Source: Bacillota bacterium
GTDB taxonomy: Bacteria > Bacillota > Clostridia > Oscillospirales > Acutalibacteraceae
Assembly (NCBI GenBank): GCA_023415895.1
Contig: JAEZJA010000190.1
Location: forward strand, 1 to 5,070
Length of the DNA: 5,070 bases
Direction of reading: 5' to 3'
This document shows, piece after piece, positions 4,457 to 5,070 of this stretch. Below the pieces are notes generated by a model. That model worked only from the letters and a program-made list of their open reading frames with translations, had not been told where the DNA came from and ran no database searches. The position numbers and the translations under genes are program-made. Numbering within the stretch: position 1 is the first letter of the stretch; each line of letters opens with the position of its first letter.

Positions 4457-5070
4457 TCACTTCCCGAATATTCTATTGATTCTGTTTTTCATATTCACAA
4501 AGACTGAGTAGAAAGGCACGCTAATCACAAGGGCCAAGGAGGCAAGCCGTCTTGTTGTCTGAAAACAGGAATTTGACACAACATTTATGGTGTTGCGTCT
4601 TAAATATTTCACAACATCGCGATATTCAGGAATACCCGACGGATTTTCGCAAACGAGCATGCGATCCAGCACTACAAACCGTGCCCAGAGGCAGCGAAAT
4701 TGGCATTGCTTGTGCAATTCAGGATAGCGCGGCTCCACAATCGCAGCATTGCGGTCATAAGCTTCAATAACATCCATATCCCTCTTTTTGAAGGTGGATG
4801 TCGTCAGGCTGTCACTACGGTGATGGTAATAATATTTGGGGGTCGTATTAATACCCATAGTTTGGATGCGCATGAGATAATCCGTGGTAAAAAAAGCATC
4901 CTCATAGATTTTCCCGATAGGGAAACGCAAACCTTTGATAACAGAGGTTTTGAAAAGTTTATCACATAGGCTTCCTGATATTTTGATGCCCTCCATCTGC
5001 AGTCTGCAGGCCTCTCGGGCTGATACACACAAGCTTTGTGCAATATCACTTTGTGATACTACACGAGTTT
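4457..5070 (-). CDS. Glycosyltransferase family 2, C-terminal part (5' end beyond the window)
   Basis: The frame is open to the window edge, so this is a partial gene with about 203 residues visible. Reading upstream of an internal TTG at 5032 gives TRVVSQSDIAQS without a stop, and the N-terminal nucleotide-binding half of the GT-A fold is missing from the visible part. The diagnostic stretch is ISGSLCDKLFK, then RFPIGKIYEDAFF (the ED at 4898-4903 is the acceptor-side catalytic pair of EpsJ/WcaA-like GT2 enzymes), then YYYHHRSDSLTTSTF. These are standard landmarks after the donor domain in enzymes of capsule or exopolysaccharide synthesis. The C-terminus has a hydrophobic or amphipathic segment and a basic tail (RINRIFGK), consistent with membrane association. 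It is followed after 7 nt by the GT4 gene. GC content is low in the 3' part (21 of 60 bases at 4561-4620). The sugar specificity is unknown. Confidence 0.9.
   Translation of the reverse strand, partial: TRVVSQSDIAQSLCVSAREACRLQMEGIKISGSLCDKLFKTSVIKGLRFPIGKIYEDAFFTTDYLMRIQTMGINTTPKYYYHHRSDSLTTSTFKKRDMDVIEAYDRNAAIVEPRYPELHKQCQFRCLWARFVVLDRMLVCENPSGIPEYRDVVKYLRRNTINVVSNSCFQTTRRLASLALVISVPFYSVFVNMKNRINRIFGK

Noticed and set aside
5030..5032. TTG at 5032 as the true start of a short GT2 gene
   Set aside because: The frame remains open to the window edge, and the product would lack the nucleotide-binding half of the enzyme, so the gene is cut by the window rather than truncated.

Overview
This 5,070-base window has all its supportable genes on the minus strand, so transcription runs from the right-hand end to the left. 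The gene set suggests a Gram-positive Clostridia-type bacterium, perhaps Oscillospiraceae/Ruminococcaceae-like. The evidence is a type III pantothenate kinase of clostridial flavour, an ECF-transporter S component, a secreted transglutaminase-fold protein with a Ser/Thr-rich stalk and C-terminal membrane anchor, strong AGGAGG-type ribosome binding sites and frequent GTG/TTG starts. Base composition is mid-range and varies along the window. The taxonomic placement is inference; no marker gene is present.

Layout in transcription order, right to left: (1) 5070-4457, the 3' part of a family-2 glycosyltransferase whose start lies outside the window; (2) 4449-3364, a GT-B, family-4 type glycosyltransferase starting 7 nt after the first gene stops, with its ribosome binding site inside the end of that gene. 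These two look like the tail of a surface or exopolysaccharide cluster. (3) 3363-3206, a 158-nt intergenic region with a hairpin after the glycosyltransferase, a near-consensus housekeeping promoter, a perfect 8-bp inverted repeat enclosing the -10 element, and a 10-bp inverted repeat whose proximal arm contains the only Shine-Dalgarno-like sequence of the next gene. (4) 3205-1661, an exported, membrane-anchored transglutaminase-like protein with an intact Cys-His-Asp triad. (5) 1632-859, coaX, type III pantothenate kinase. (6) 858-683, a 176-nt intergenic region with several predicted hairpins and no recognised RNA family. (7) 682-17, a six-helix ECF S component, probably the pantothenate-specific subunit (PanT).

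Functionally, panT and coaX would form a salvage pair: PanT imports pantothenate with a shared ECF energising module, and CoaX phosphorylates it as the first step towards coenzyme A. The transglutaminase-like gene is separated from coaX by only 28 nt, so coaX may be co-transcribed from the promoter at 3288-3316. The most interesting material is regulatory: the nested symmetry around that promoter, and the structured spacer ahead of panT. No mobile element, CRISPR array, tRNA, rRNA or clear novel multi-gene system was found.
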